A stretch of 64,000 nt of DNA from Carya illinoinensis (Eukaryota > Streptophyta > Magnoliopsida > Fagales > Juglandaceae): positions 29,014,385 through 29,078,384 of the forward strand of contig NC_056759.1 in the NCBI RefSeq assembly GCF_018687715.1, read 5' to 3'. Under the pieces are notes generated by a model. It saw nothing but the letters and a program-made list of their open reading frames with translations, was not told where the DNA came from and made no database searches. Numbering within the stretch: position 1 is the first letter of the stretch; each line of letters begins with the position of its first letter. Shown piece by piece: positions 51,002 to 62,704 of this stretch. Made by a program: the position numbers and the translations under genes.

Positions 51002-53115
51002 CTACACGTGGGCAGAGGTAGCTTCAGGATGGTAAAGCAGCATCTCATCCCACATCATCTCCCTAATCATCTTCTCCCCCAAATTTTCATCTATGTCGAG
51101 ATTAATTGTGACTTGGGCAGGAGAATTACTTCTTGGATCATACAGCTCTGACATGTAAGGGTGTTGGAGTGCTTCAGAGACGGTAATTCTCTTAGTTGGA
51201 TCAAACATAAGCATCCTTTGCAACAAGTCTATAGCTAAAGGGTCAGCTTCGGGGTACAAATGGGAAAACTGCATCCCCCCTGAATGGGGTAGTGATTTGA
51301 TGTACTTCCTGGACTTTGGATTGTCAATGAACTCAAGATCAGCTTTGTGTTGGCTGCCAAGAACATTGATTATCAGTTTCAGCTGGTTGAGGTAATCCTC
51401 TCCAGGGAAGATTGGTTTCCGACCAAGAATCTCAGCAAAGATGCATCCAACAGACCACACATCAATGGAGGTCCCATAATTGTCACATCGCAAGAGGAGC
51501 TCCGGTGCACGGTACCAACGAGTGACAACATACTCTGTCATGAACTGATCATCGCCTCCATTAGTTCGTGCCAGTCCAAAATCACATATCTTCAAGTCAC
51601 AATTGGCATTGATAAGGAGGTTCCCAGGCTTCAAGTCCCGGTGAAGGATATTTGCCGAATGAAGATAATTGAGTCCTCGAAGCAACTAGTATGTGTAATA
51701 TGAATCAGTCACAAGAAGATTGATAAACAAGAGTAGTTGAAAAAATTGATGATAAGAGAGAGTTCAAAACTCAACGAAGTTTTTACGGTGCGAAATGCAT
51801 TAGATCTTAGCAATGCAAGACCACCATCTTTTAATGAATCCATTCAGCAAATACTACAAGCTGTCCCTATTATTATACTTACACCAATTTAAGTTATTGA
51901 ATGCAACCGGTTTGTTTAGTTTTTTTTTTTTTTTGTTATTTATGTTTCTATATATGAGGAGCATGCTAATTAGAAAGGGCTCACCCTCTTCGTTTGTACT
52001 TATCCCGGACTTAAAGGAAAAAAACCTGACTGTTACAGCATTGAAATATCATTGTTTTACACCTCTATAATCCCTCCTATAAATTATCACGATAACTCCA
52101 ATAATATAGGATCTAAGGGGTGAGGACTAGCATCGAAGTCATCAACTATTATGGAGAGAATAGATGAGTTTAAAGGAGAAGTGGAGAACTCAGCAAGTAT
52201 GTATAGTTTGACACTGATACCCAACAACAACATGTAAACAAATCTCGAAATTCATAACTAGTCCAGTTATAAAATCAGAACCGCCCATAGCATATCCAAG
52301 TTTTATACACTCATTCATGTCCACACCATGGATTGTACCCTAAAGGTTGAACATTGATGCTAATGCAGTACTTGACACTTAAATCTGATATAAATACAGA
52401 ACAAACGAACTTAATAGTTAGTATCCACATGCAAATTCGATTCCAATTGTTTCCAGCACTTCAATACCCAACATAATCTATAACTCAACATTATCTTCTC
52501 TGTTCAATAATTTTCGGTTGATACTATCATTATAAATGGTCATGACTCATATATTTATTACTGACTTAAGTAAACCCGTACTCATTTGCAATGTAAGAAT
52601 GCATTCCCGAGCAATCCCTCGTCCTCGTCTATTTGTACGATTACCGAATTGGAATGAAAAACACCATACGCCTGAAAGACAAATTAATTTACCTGGAACA
52701 AGAAATATTTGCAATGATCACCAGAAAGTGGCTGCGAGGACTTGATAACCTGGTGAAGATCCGTATCCATAAGTTCGTAAACCAAGTATATGTCCTTGAA
52801 AGTCCTTCGATGACTAGCCTTCATGACATCCTTCAAAGCAATAACATTCTCGTGCCGAAGATGTCTAAGAAGCTTCAGCTCCCTCAGCGTTCTCAGCGCA
52901 TCAATGGTGTTCTCAAACACGTTTTTGATCTTCTTGATTGCAACTTTCTCATTGGTTTCCCTGTTGATGGAAGAGCACACCACCCCATATGCCCCTTTAC
53001 CTACGGGTTTGATGGGCACGTATTTGGTGTCGATCTCGAACACCGTTTTCCACATTGTGTAGTAATGCTTCCCTCGTTGCCTAACGCCATTCGGAGGCTC
53101 TACCGGAGTAGCCAT
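51002..53115 (-). CDS. MPK7: Group C MAP kinase, MPK7-like, intact
   Basis: Serine/threonine MAP kinase of 368 residues. Exon 1 is 52693-53115 (141 codons), exon 2 is 51002-51685 (227 codons plus stop), with a 1007-bp GT-AG intron between them at the junction FLFQ|LLRGL; a single intron in the kinase domain is usual for group C (MPK1/2/7/14). Present: glycine loop GKGAYG (39-44), VAIK with K61, HRDLKPGN (156-163), DFG (176-178), activation loop TEY (191-193), and APE. These are the sites a MAPK kinase phosphorylates and that carry catalysis. Length and wording are closest to MPK7, though MPK1/2 cannot be excluded. The start [10 protein letters not shown] matches the family. A 108-codon frame at 53127-53453 upstream is probably leader. 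Whether it is expressed cannot be told. Units A and B are broken copies of this gene. Confidence 0.93.
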
Positions 53116-54029
53116 TCCCAAATTACTCAGTAGCAGTCTAACCAGCAACGGCCTGTGCTTGGTTCAAGGAACAAATAATAGAAATTGAGAATGCTGTTTA
53201 TGGCTTTATAGATATGAGGAAGGGGTTTAGAATCGATCCTTACTTGCCGATTATACTTAGGTGGTGTTTCGAATTTCGATCTTTTTGGGTCGCCTTCTTT
53301 GCTGTATCGCTTTTTCTCCGACTTTCTTAAAACATTAAAAATTCTCGCCTTTTGCGTTATCCGACCCAGAAACTCATACGAGCCTTCACACCATTCACGA
53401 AACCAATGTTCCGACAATGAAGCTGGGAAGAATTCCACGCCCACGCTATACACGAGTCTTTGGCTCCTACAACAAATTCATCCCCCCACCAATATCAGGT
53501 ATTTCTCTTTGTTTCCTTCAAAAGTCTCAAAATCTGACAAAAGAAAAGGACTGACCTTGAAGAAATAATCCCGAGCTCTGAAGGAAAGAGATCGGATGGG
53601 TCTTAGTGATCAGGACAGGTGTTGCGAATCAACCGGAAGCTCAGGGAGAGATCAAAGATGGAGATGGGTATGAATTAGAAGAGCAAGATTCAATACCCCC
53701 CGACACGGCTATGTATCGAGGTAACGGCGGCTAAGGATCTTTCGTTGCTTGTTTTAGGAAATATCAGTCACCCATCTCTCTATATATGTAGCTTCTTGTT
53801 CTTCGATCGTCAACGTTAAATGTTTCTGCATTTTTCTCATATCTGACGAGTCTATATATATATGAATGCGATATCATTTGTTAAGAGTGCCGAGAAAATA
53901 TGAGACTGTATACTAATCCAACTCTTGCTACACGTCTAATCAGATAGTCATGGAGATAAATACAAAACTTTTTTCTCAACTTATCATCTAATTTACCAAC
54001 ATAACTTTTTTTGAAATTATCAATTTTTA
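53116..54029 (-). promoter_or_regulatory. Leader and promoter side of the unit C MAP kinase
   Basis: About 900 bp shared with unit B upstream of the start codon. TATA-like stretches occur on the minus strand near 53853-53862 and 53777-53786; no single one is compelling. If transcription begins there, the leader includes several upstream ATGs, or an intron removes them, as in many group C MAPK genes. Confidence 0.35.
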
Positions 54030-54229
54030 TACTGTTGATAAAAAAAAATTAAAATTAAAAATAATAATATCTTCAAATAAAATATAATCTTGAAAAACCT
54101 TAAAAAGTGAAGAAAATATTTTTATTTTCTTAAAAAACTTGATTTTTATAAAAACGGATAAAAAAACAATTTCTCATTTTAAAATAATTTCAGGTACATT
54201 GCAATTAGAAAAATAAATATAAAAATTTT

Positions 54230-54360
54230 ATGTATAGTCATTTTTACGATCTTTTTTGTGCACTCCTCTGATGTGATTGGTTGTGTATTAAAAAATTAAT
54301 ATAATCAATTATATTAATAGAATGTATAAAAAATAAGTAAAAGTGACTGTATATAGTATT
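54230..54360. mobile_element. MITE-like copy, family 2
   Basis: Inverted ends: TATAGTCATTTTTACGATCT at left against ATACAGTCACTTTTACTTAT as the reverse complement at right. The core is AATATAATCAATTATATTAA. Related to 23922-24062. No target duplication determined. Confidence 0.55.
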
Positions 54361-55089
54361 ACTTACAAAAAAATATATGAGATATGGTTCATTGATTGTA
54401 TTCTCAAGATTGATGATAAGCTTGTATCTTATCCAACGTGGGGAGATTAAGTTAGGCAGATTAATTAGAGCTCAGGCGTCAGAGGGTGTGGGCATAAGGA
54501 ATGGAATGGAACCTAATATAAGGGAGCATTATGGAGATGCTTGATGGCAAAGATGAAAAAAGAGAAAACAAGGGGCGGCCTTTACTTGCCCTGTAATTCA
54601 TTCAATCAATCTCGTGAATATATATATATATATAACTTCAAATTCGACATTCTCCACCCTTCTTATCCGCCACAAACAAGCTGCGCATCATGTGCATGGA
54701 CAACTGTGATTGAGGCCGGTCTCTTTTCTCTTGTTCCAATTCATCTATGTCTCAACCCCAACCAAATCCATATTTTGTATCTTGTTATCAATAAGGCCCA
54801 GTTTCACAAATGATCTCAATATCTCTTTTCGTTTAGATGTCGAGATGAGTTGATACCATTTAAGATGAGTTTAGATATATTTATAAGAAATTATTATAAG
54901 TCTCACGTGTAAAGAAATGTCGAGTTAAAAAAGATTGTGGGTCTTATGTATAAAAAGATTTTATATAGAGATGAGTTTAGTAATTTGAGAGTTGAATATC
55001 TAAATGTTAAACTCAACTTAAAATTAAACTGAACTAAGTTGATCGTAGTTAAGTCTAACTTCCAAATAGGACCTAATATCCAAACACTA

Positions 55090-55390
55090 TTTAAACACAA
55101 ATATTTTTTAATTTCAAATTTTTTATCTAATCATATCTAATCATTAAAATTTTCTTAAAATTCTAAACAAAACATGAAAAACAATTCAACTTTTTCAAAT
55201 TTCAAAATAAAAAATTATGCTAAAAAATATTTTTATAATATTATTTTAGCTTTATAATATTTTTATTTAACTTTTTCTTTCTCATTTTCTAAAAACTTAT
55301 AAAATATCTTAACTCAAACTATTTCATTATTATTCACATATTTTTCATCTCATTTAATCTCATCTACTTAATCAAATCAGACATAATAAT
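55090..55390 (-). mobile_element. MITE-like copy, family 1 (inverted)
   Basis: Reverse-strand counterpart of the copies at 23027, 58910 and 60165. Recognisable blocks are AACAATTCAACTTTTTCAAA and, near the end, TCATCTCATTTAATCTCATC. Confidence 0.5.
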
Positions 55391-56566
55391 TCTTATTATA
55401 TTATGAGAAATGTTAGTTACAATATTAAAATATGCAAATTTTATTAGGTGGATTATGCATGGTATAAAAGCCTTCAAATAAGTCTACTTTATTGTTATAC
55501 AATATTTTAATTCATATCTAAGACCGATATTAAATGGAATTACATTCAAATGATTTGGGAGCTAAGCACTAAAATGAGACTTTTAAAAACATAAAAAATA
55601 AAATAAAATCCATATAAGAGCACAACCCCAAAATTCAAATGATCCTTCATTTACTTGCTTATCAAGACTCTACTTGTCACGTAATTTTTCTTTTTTTCTT
55701 TTTTTCTAAATTAAAGTTTCATTGCTTTGGACCTTCTTATTATGTCCATAAAAAGTGCCATGAAAAATTTGAAAAATACACACACAAACTCACATATATA
55801 CATAAATAGAAATATAGGTTTGAAATGTATGTTTTCACAGAATATCTGTAAAGTATAGACGCGCATTAGAAGACCGTTGACCCAACGCGAAAAAACTGTA
55901 AGGCTTCATTTAATTACACATATATTTTTCAGCAAAGAAGATTGGAAAAAGACTTCATTTACTAAAACACGTTTTTAGTTTAAGTAATTAAAGTCGAATA
56001 TTTAATGTAAACAGCAACTTCGGATCGGAATAGAAACCCCATGTTTCTCATGTTTGAATAAATTAGCTAATAAAAGTTATTATTAAAGCAAAATAAGCTC
56101 GCAGATCTTTTTAGATAGAGAGATAAATTGCTTTTTGCATAAGTTGTTCCCATAAAATAAATATTAAAAAAAAAAAAAGACCATACTCAGTATTATTGAT
56201 AACATTTACTTGTGACGGGTTAAAGAATACATTATGTAAAAAGAAGTAAAAAATCCAAAAAATTCCAAAACGAGAATCCTATATAGAATGCATAAAACCT
56301 AACAAAAATTAGTAGTGGCGGAATCAGGAATTTGTTTTCGGAAGCCAAGTAAAGCTAAAAATATAAAAAGATATTTTTTATTCTATTTATATATAATTTT
56401 TTTTATGGTATAGAACAATCAGATAGTAAGATCTAAAATAAAAATAGAATATGTTGAATATAACCTATATACTAAAAAAGTATATCATGTGTCAAGAACA
56501 ATATATCATTGAAATAATATAAAGACACTCATACAAATATATATATAAAAAAAAAAAACATAGTGT

Positions 56567-57145
56567 CTAAAATTGTAATTTGCATTCTTTTAAAGAAATA
56601 AAATTATCAATTATTAAATCTAAATCTAAATTCTTAGTTATTTTTGTTTTAATATAGAAAACTAAATTATTTGCTAGAAATTCATCTTCAGTTTTGTTGC
56701 GAAATCTTGTTTTAACAATCTTTATAACTGAAAATGTTCATTCACCGATCATTGTAGATACTGCAAGAGTCAAAATAAGACAAATCAATCTATCAATAAG
56801 ATCATATGTTTTTGATTTCTTTGTTTGTACTAATTTTCAACACAAATATGCAATGAATAACAAATTTTAAAACTTCGGATTAGTAAGCATATCAACTTCA
56901 AAATACTTTAATTGAAACTTTTTATTAATTTTCTCATTTCAGAAAAATAAAAAAGATAAGATTTTTTCGTAAAACAACAGATATCATCAATATTAAAGTC
57001 CTTTGCATCCAAAGATGACTAAGGGTCAAAAGTTTTGTTGCTCTTCCACCAAACCTATTGTCAAGCTTTTACATTTGAAAGTCTATAGTAATATTAAATA
57101 TTTTAAAATGATAATGATGTTCTATCGTAATGTGATCTCATTAAT
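56567..57145 (-). pseudogene. hAT transposase C-terminal remnant
   Basis: Minus strand encodes the C-terminal dimerisation region of a hAT-family transposase (the TTF-zinc-finger/DUF4371 type): YDLIDRLICLILTLAVSTMI, GE, a stop where family members have R, TFSVIKIVKTRFRNKTEDEF, LANNLVFYIKTKI, then SLKECKLQF and a stop at 56567-56569. Upstream, decayed blocks (QLKYFEVDMLTNPKF, LDAKDFNIDDIC) extend it to about 57145. Frequent stops; no terminal repeats identified. Confidence 0.8.
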
Positions 57146-58197
57146 GATGACTATGACTTTGGACACAATGAGAGCTTAATTCTGAAATATCAATATCAAA
57201 TTTCTTGAAGAAAGAGACAATATTCTAAAATAAATTTTTTCAATTACTTTGAAATTCAATTACTCATAAAACATGAATTTAAAGTTAATCTTTATGCATA
57301 AAATAAATAATCATTCATAATTATATCTAAGTCAAATCAAGTAGTAATCAATCTATTTAAAAAAAATTATAAATAAAAATATAGCTGAATCAATACATGA
57401 AAAAAAGAAAATGTAAATAAAAAAATCTAAATAATACTGTATCAATAGTTCAATACAATTATATATATATATATGAAAGAAGAAAATCGGCAAAAAAAGA
57501 ATGAAAAAAAAAAAAAAAAAGTCAAACTTAAGCCGATATATGTAACTGTCGGCCTGTAATATGTAAAAGAGCTGCAAAGCAGAAGACGACAATTTTAAAG
57601 TACCTTTTGGCATATTGTAAAGAAAAAAAAAAACTTTTATTTTATTAGTAAAACTGCATGAAAAAGGTAAAGGAGAAGAAAAAAGGTGCCGTGCCTATTC
57701 ATAAAAGCTATTGATTTCTTTTTTTATTTCTATTAATAGTGAAAACGTGTTATAATGTTATTAATTAATTTTATTTTATATAAAATATATTTTATTTATT
57801 TTGTTTTTCAGTTGGATTAAGAATTTTTAAATTAGACTTATAAGTAATTAATTTATAAGATTAAAATAATTTTATAAAAGTGGGTCAAAATAATTTTTTA
57901 GAGAGAGAGTCATAAATATCATCCTATTAAATCATAAAAAAAACTAATATATATATATATATATATTTTTTTTTTTCAAACTTTGGTAGCCTATTAGTTT
58001 ACTGCCAAAAGGAAGCAGGGACACACCTCCCCGATCCCATGTATTGCTTATTTCTCACCTAGTCCATTTATATTTAAAATCTACATAAAAATTCCAAAAA
58101 CTTTTGGCCCTACATTCACCTAAAATATTTAAAGTTATGCTGTTTGAAACACATAGCTTGTTGCGAAACTCATTACAATTATAAAAAATAAATAAAA

Positions 58198-58232
<35 letters not shown>

Positions 58233-58909
58233 ATTTTTATATTAACTAATATATAAAGTAATCGCTAAGAGTTGGTTCAAATGATTTTCTCCTTAAACTA
58301 TCCGAAGTGTGCTCGGATACTGTTCAGACAACCGATACAAATAAATAATAATAATACAAAGTTTACACATGAACTAAATTTTGGGTGTTTCTATAAGAAG
58401 ACTTGCAAATAAATTAAAATTAAATAAAAAATACATCAGGGCATATGGTGCGAGTGGAACCCCTGTAGAGATTAAGTATGCAAAGTGAGTTAGACAATTT
58501 AAGTATAAGACAAATAGAGGCATTCACAGAACTTGGATGTACGAAGAAAGTTATTCCCAATAACACAACTTGTAGGAGTGGGTCTTGACGACTCAAGATC
58601 ACGCTGGGAACAGAAAAAGAAAAAGAAAAAGGAAGAGCGATTTGAACTTGGATGTGAAGACAAACGTGCCCATTGGCCATTATCTCAATCTCCCCTTAAT
58701 TTTCCCATCACCTTTTTATCTTTATCTGATGTTGACTGTTGTGGGTTGATGATCTGTTTATAATATGTCTTTGCTTTGATGAAGTTGGCTTCATTCATTC
58801 GTAATTTCGTATCATCCTTATTATATAATACTGATTAATTAAACACATCAGTTGTAAGGCATTTCCTTGCATGCTAATCTATCGGATTCCTTGTAAGTTT
58901 TGGTTACAT
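57146..58909. other. AT-rich intergenic DNA
   Basis: No gene seen. It includes an (AAT)n microsatellite at about 58198-58231 and several A/T runs. Confidence 0.5.
58198..58231. repeat. (AAT)n microsatellite
   Basis: Eleven uninterrupted AAT units. Confidence 0.9.
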
Positions 58910-59050
58910 AGTTTAGATGAGATAAAATAAAATATTTTATAAAAAATTAAATAAAATATTATTAATTTTTTTTAAAATTTAAAAAAATTGAATTATTTAT
59001 TATATTTTATATAAAAATTATAATAATGAGATGAAATTTGATTATTTGGA
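58910..59050. mobile_element. MITE-like copy, family 1
   Basis: TTTAGATGAGATAAAATAAA at the left, then AAATAAAATATTATTAATTT, TTGAATTATTTATTATATTT, and TAATAATGAGATGAAATTTG at the right. Ends partly inverted; no clear target duplication. Confidence 0.5.
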
Positions 59051-60164
59051 TTAGGGTATCCAGCCCTAAATGATTTGTGTCCTTGAAAAAGTTTCACCAC
59101 GTCTCTTTCCCAATTCTTTGATCGGGAATTTATTAAATATCTCTATTTTTCAGTGAGAATGAAGGTAGAGCATGCATTCAAATTAATTTATGCATATGCA
59201 TTTGTGAAAATATCTCTTTTTTGGAGATTGATTTTGCATTCAAAAAATTTCTTTACATCAAAATAATAATAAATTATTATTATTTTTTTTCTTAAAATTA
59301 ATTTTTTATATAATTTTATAATTAGCATCCACTACATATATTTGATATTAATAATATAAATATAATAGTAAAAATATTATTATTTTTATATATAATATTA
59401 AAATATAACAAAATGATAAAAAAATATTATATATTAAATAATAAAATAACGGTGAAGGTAAAGATTCATTATGGTGTTGATAGAGGGAGAAGAGGAAACG
59501 ATTGTGAGAGAGAGAGTGGGAAGAAAGAGAAAGAATTAGTAAAATAAAATTTGTATAATAAATAGTAGATCTTTAAATTTACATAGGTACTGATTATAAC
59601 TATGTAAAAATATAAAAATGTATGATTCAATATAGTGAAATTTAAGGTTATATTATCTAACTATGACTTTACATATAGAAATACATAAACCAATGCCATC
59701 ATTCTGAATTGACAAATCGAACCGGCCAGTCGGTTTCGGCCCAAAATCAAACCGATCGGTTCTCTACCGGTTTCAACATCTGTCAGCTGATTTTTTCAGT
59801 TACTATACAGTGATGTTATGTGATGTCCAAGTAAGAGCACAGGCGCTGTTGGAAAGTCACTTTCAATTACTCACTACGCTTTTTCATCAGAAAGAAAATG
59901 TAGACACAACGCCATTACCAATTAATTTATTTAGGAAATCCACCGAGAGTTGATCCATTTCTATAGATTCTCTTTACTTAATAATTAAGAAAATATTTTT
60001 AAATAATATTATGAATATTTTTTCAAAAAAATATTTAAAGGTATAAAATATATATATAAATAAAGACCAAATTATTTTCCTAGAAGAATTTCTCATACTA
60101 CACCCTCGCTAGGAATAGCACGACCGATTTATGTATGATGGTGTGTCTTACATCTGTTTTGTTT

Positions 60165-60372
60165 GTTTTTATAGATAAAATGAGATAAAATTAGTTGAGA
60201 TAAATGTTGAAAGTTAAATAAAATATTGTTAGAATATATTTTTTTAATATTATTTTTATTTTAAAATTTAAAAAGTTGAATTATTTATTTTATTTTGTAT
60301 ATAAATTTAAAAAAATTATAATGAATAGATAAAATAAGATAAGATAAAAAATTTTATAAAAATAAACGAGGC
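60165..60372. mobile_element. MITE-like copy, family 1 (longest)
   Basis: ATAGATAAAATGAGATAAAA, GTTAAATAAAATATTGTTAG, AAAGTTGAATTATTTATTTT, then TAAACGAGGCC at the right end. The best-preserved member in the window. Confidence 0.55.
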
Positions 60373-62513
60373 CAATTAGCCATTACAAACCGAGATAGAT
60401 AAGCACACAACTATACATTCACGACACGTCTAATTATAGGTTAGAACTCACATTTGTATGTACGCTTTTGCATTTTCTTCTTCAAAAAACTCGATGAGCA
60501 AAGTTAAGAATAAGAGCATGTTTAATACTAGAGTTAATTTCTCGTAAATTTATTTCTAAATATTATTCAAATAGAAAATATTTTTAAATTTTAAATTTTT
60601 AAATTTTTTATTTAATTATTATCTAATTATTATTCAAATAAAAAAATCATTATAAATTTTAAAAACTTCAAAACAAAACACAAAAATCAATATAATTTTT
60701 ACAAACTTAAAAAAATATATATATTAAAAATTGCATCCAAACAATTATTTAATTTGATTTATTTACTTTCATAAACTCAATACAATACTTATTTTAATGG
60801 ACTATGAGTTTCGCTTTGAACTATGAAATTATTCTCACGCGCGTCCATGCATGCAAAACTAGATTTTGATATTCATGTAAGTTAATAATCCCAACGGTAT
60901 GTGACAGCAACATAATAAAACAGTCACGGCATTCAAATTACATATCAGACTAATTGTCAGCTCATTATATAAGTACATGTAGGAATGTCATAGTCTATGG
61001 AACAGAACCGAATTAGGCCAGAGCTTAGAAGTAGAGGAGGGCTCAGCATTGAGCCTTGTGCCAAACTCATATGCATCATTTAAATATATAAATATATATA
61101 TATATATTTAAGTACTGGTTATTATTAAGGGCTTAATTTGGTGAAAGACGGCAATATCATAAACCCTGAGGAAGAAGCCGTGGGTGCCTCTTATAGAGAG
61201 AAGCTCCAACCTCTTCCTAAAAAATTTCCAGCACCAATCTGCCTCCTCCACTTCGTCTTCTCCTTATTTTGTTTTCTTTTATTTTTCTCTTGATTTTTTT
61301 ACTTTTTAGGCCGAGAAAGACGAAAACATTGATTTGAAGTTTTTTGGCGCCCGGCAACCAACACGCACCCTATCACAAGACTCCCGATCGAGAAGAAGAT
61401 CTATCAGATAGAGGAATAAGTTCGCCAAAATGGACGGTGTGTGAGCCACACGTGCGTGTTGAAGTCAGCACGTGAAGCCCATGCGCCTTCGTCCAAGGAG
61501 TGTTTTTGCAGCTATGCACGTCGATTGAGCAACCAGCTCTTTCAGATCTACTAGGCATTTTTCCCATACTAGGTTTCTGTCTTCTTCTTTTTTTGTGTAT
61601 TTTTTCAATTTTCATGTATTTTTCTTGTAATTTTTAGTTATTTTCCTTTTAGTTTAGGTTGTATTTGGAAATAACCAAAAAAAAAAAAAAAAAAACTCAA
61701 GAAATAGAAAACATTGTCTCTAGGACTCTTGGTCCATAGAGTTTTGCGTTCCATTCCATGGGAGGAGAAGCTTTGTGTGCTAACTTAGACAGTGGGCTAA
61801 CACAGAGATCTATCTCTCAGACGGTTAGTTTGAAGAGGTTTGGATAAGACTCTGTTAGCCACAGAGAAATTTGTATGTTTGGTAGTTAGAAAAGTAAGAA
61901 TTTGGCTTGTAATTCTCAGATCAGAAATTGTAATTGTCCATTATATGAATGAAATGAAATAATGTTTTACTAAAAGAAAAAAGGAAGACAATTTGAAGGC
62001 CTTGTTACTTCAACGATAATGGGTGTTGAAATCATGGTAAGTTTATAAGTCTAACATGCCCGAAAGTTAGTCTCTCGAAATTAATACTAGTACATGGCTT
62101 TAAAAAAAAAAAAAATTGCTTTAATCACAAATAGAGTTTATAAAATTAAATTTATAAATTGATATGACTTGATGTAGTATGTTAAATTGTAAATTATTTT
62201 TATTATAAAATAAATTTAGTGTATCGTATGAAGTAATATTGATTTATGAGTTTACCTTTATTAAATGTTTTTATTATGGAGATAGTAATTTTTTCTAGAC
62301 AAAATATAGGTTGCTACAATGAAATTGTCAGGAACACACTTCCATTACAAAACTAGTAGGAAAGCATGTGCCTTACACGTGTGTGACTCTTTCTATAAAA
62401 ATTATTTGAAATTTGAAGAAAAATATAATGGAGCGATACTTTCAAAACACCACAGGACAGGGCTCGAACCCATGGGTGAGGATATAATGTTCACACGGAA
62501 AAATGATGGGAGA
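60373..62513. other. Intergenic DNA, mostly featureless
   Basis: AT-rich to about 61130. A stretch at 61140-61980 is less AT-rich, with a long A-run at 61679-61694, but no frame or element could be assigned. It may be a decayed retroelement or a non-coding transcript. Confidence 0.4.
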
Positions 62514-62522
62514 ATTTATAAA

Positions 62523-62695
62523 GAGAAATGATATTTGCAGTCGTGATTATGTAGGTGGTGTGCAGTCGTTTTGAAAAAAATAAATTAATATAGGACCCAC
62601 ATGAAAAAAAAACTAACTTTTTAATCGTGGATCCCACTCTTTTTCAAAGCGATTGCGCGGCGTTTACAATTCTACGACTGTATATAGCATCGCTC
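62523..62695. mobile_element. 173-bp MITE with 9-bp target duplication
   Basis: Starts GAGAAATGATATTTGCAGTC and ends with the inverted form (reverse complement GAGCGATGCTATATACAGTC). ATTTATAAA flanks both sides (62514-62522 and 62696-62704). The inner part is also an imperfect palindrome (GTGGGACC-like inner arms). Nine-base duplication indicates a Mutator-type non-autonomous element. Confidence 0.87.
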
Positions 62696-62704
62696 ATTTA
62701 TAAA

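Larger units (their letters stand above)
49341..54029 (-). repeat. MPK segment, unit C
   Basis: Third segment copy. It starts at a sequence matching unit A near 36655 (GGGAATTAAG...CATGAAAACTCC) directly after the right end of unit B, so B and C form a tandem pair with a ~4.7-kb period. It contains the intact kinase gene. The right end at about 54029 matches the right end of B; sequence beyond is unrelated. Confidence 0.88.
54030..56566. other. AT-rich intergenic DNA with MITE-like copies
   Basis: No gene recognised. A family 2 MITE-like copy lies at about 54230-54360. A possible second type (TTTAGATGTCGAGATGAGTT ... AAGTCTAACTTCCAAATAGG) lies at about 54830-55080, and an inverted family 1 copy at about 55090-55390. 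The remainder is AT-rich spacer. Confidence 0.5.

Noticed and set aside
57353..57613. Minus-strand frame rich in F, I and Y
   Set aside because: Low-complexity translation of A/T runs.
61373..61615. 80-codon minus-strand frame in 61140-61980
   Set aside because: Not supported by any motif; the block could be a decayed retroelement, but no LTR, primer site or poly-protein motif was found.
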